Assembly (NCBI GenBank): GCA_954871525.1
Contig: OX940865.1
Coordinates: 16,630,606-16,694,605 of the forward strand
Source: Parietaria judaica
Lineage: Eukaryota > Streptophyta > Magnoliopsida > Rosales > Urticaceae
DNA length: 64,000 nucleotides
Direction: 5' to 3'
The position numbers and the translations under genes are program-made. Within the stretch, counting starts at the first letter, position 1, and each line of letters begins with the position of its first letter. This document shows, one piece after another, positions 63,761-64,000 of the stretch. The notes below the pieces were generated by a model. The model did not search any database. It saw only the letters and a list, made by a program, of their open reading frames with translations, and had not been told where the DNA came from.

Positions 63761-64000
63761 GGGAAAATAGCGGCGAAAGTTTCTGATTCTGTATATTTGT
63801 TGCAGTTAAGTCCTTATACTCAAAATTTAATGGTAAAAGTCCTTACCGTTAGAATATTGTTGCACATTGGTCCTCCTGCCGTTATCATCTCGTTAAGTGG
63901 CACATTAGCTGCATATGTGCCATCCATGTCACCAAATGGGTCCATCTTGGGTATACCTTGCATGTGTTTCCTTATGTACACGTAATTAAATTAAATAATT
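63761..64000. mobile_element. Left part of a MULE-type element running off the window
   Basis: Starts GGGAAAATAGCGGCGAAAGT, the same family of ends as at 2417. The right end is not in the window. Confidence 0.45.

Overview
The window looks like nuclear DNA from a flowering plant, probably a eudicot. The genes are spliced and widely spaced, with AT-rich introns and intergenic DNA full of AT microsatellites. The gene families (full-size PDR/ABCG transporters, an organelle PPR protein, plant LETM1, the RLPH2 phosphatase, a CYP71-type P450) and the transposon families (MULEs, hAT MITEs, an Emigrant-like element, LTR retroelements) are all typical of plants. No prokaryotic operon, CRISPR array, rRNA or tRNA gene was seen.

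Layout. 226-3599 (+) holds the C-terminal exons of a LETM1 mitochondrial cation/proton exchanger whose 5' part lies left of the window. 3600-6198 is intergenic and carries a 990-bp foldback MULE with a perfect 9-bp target duplication. 6199-7833 (-) is an intronless mitochondrial PPR gene. A 735-bp solo LTR (9384-10118) follows. 10630-21207 (-) is a complete 20-exon PDR/ABCG transporter (here PDR-A; my splice model adds up to an open frame of 1404 aa). 21208-26993 is mostly AT-rich DNA with MITEs. 26994-30490 (-) is a complete 4-exon RLPH2-type phosphatase (309 aa). 30651-32045 looks like a Pack-MULE carrying a fragment of an OCTOPUS-family gene. 33911-34531 (-) is an orphan last exon of a cytochrome P450. 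37960-47765 (-) is PDR-B, a 5'-truncated copy, and 48075-59760 (-) is PDR-C, a complete 19-exon transporter (1452 aa). PDR-B and PDR-C are tandem duplicates. The rest, to 64000, is intergenic with MULE-like elements.

How the pieces relate. Two full PDR transporters and one truncated copy lie on the same strand. Exon lengths match almost exactly between copies, so splice-site and intron differences can be read base by base: two different GC donors, one intron present only in PDR-A, and transposons present in one copy with the empty site in another. The most unusual item is a young 2.2-kb LTR retroelement (38341-40545) inside the last intron of PDR-B. Its only product would be a 471-aa coiled-coil plus Arg/Ser-rich protein with no recognisable pol or zinc knuckle.

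Limits: all splice sites are inferred by eye from consensus, paralogue comparison and frame arithmetic; there was no transcript or database support. Family names come from remembered motifs.
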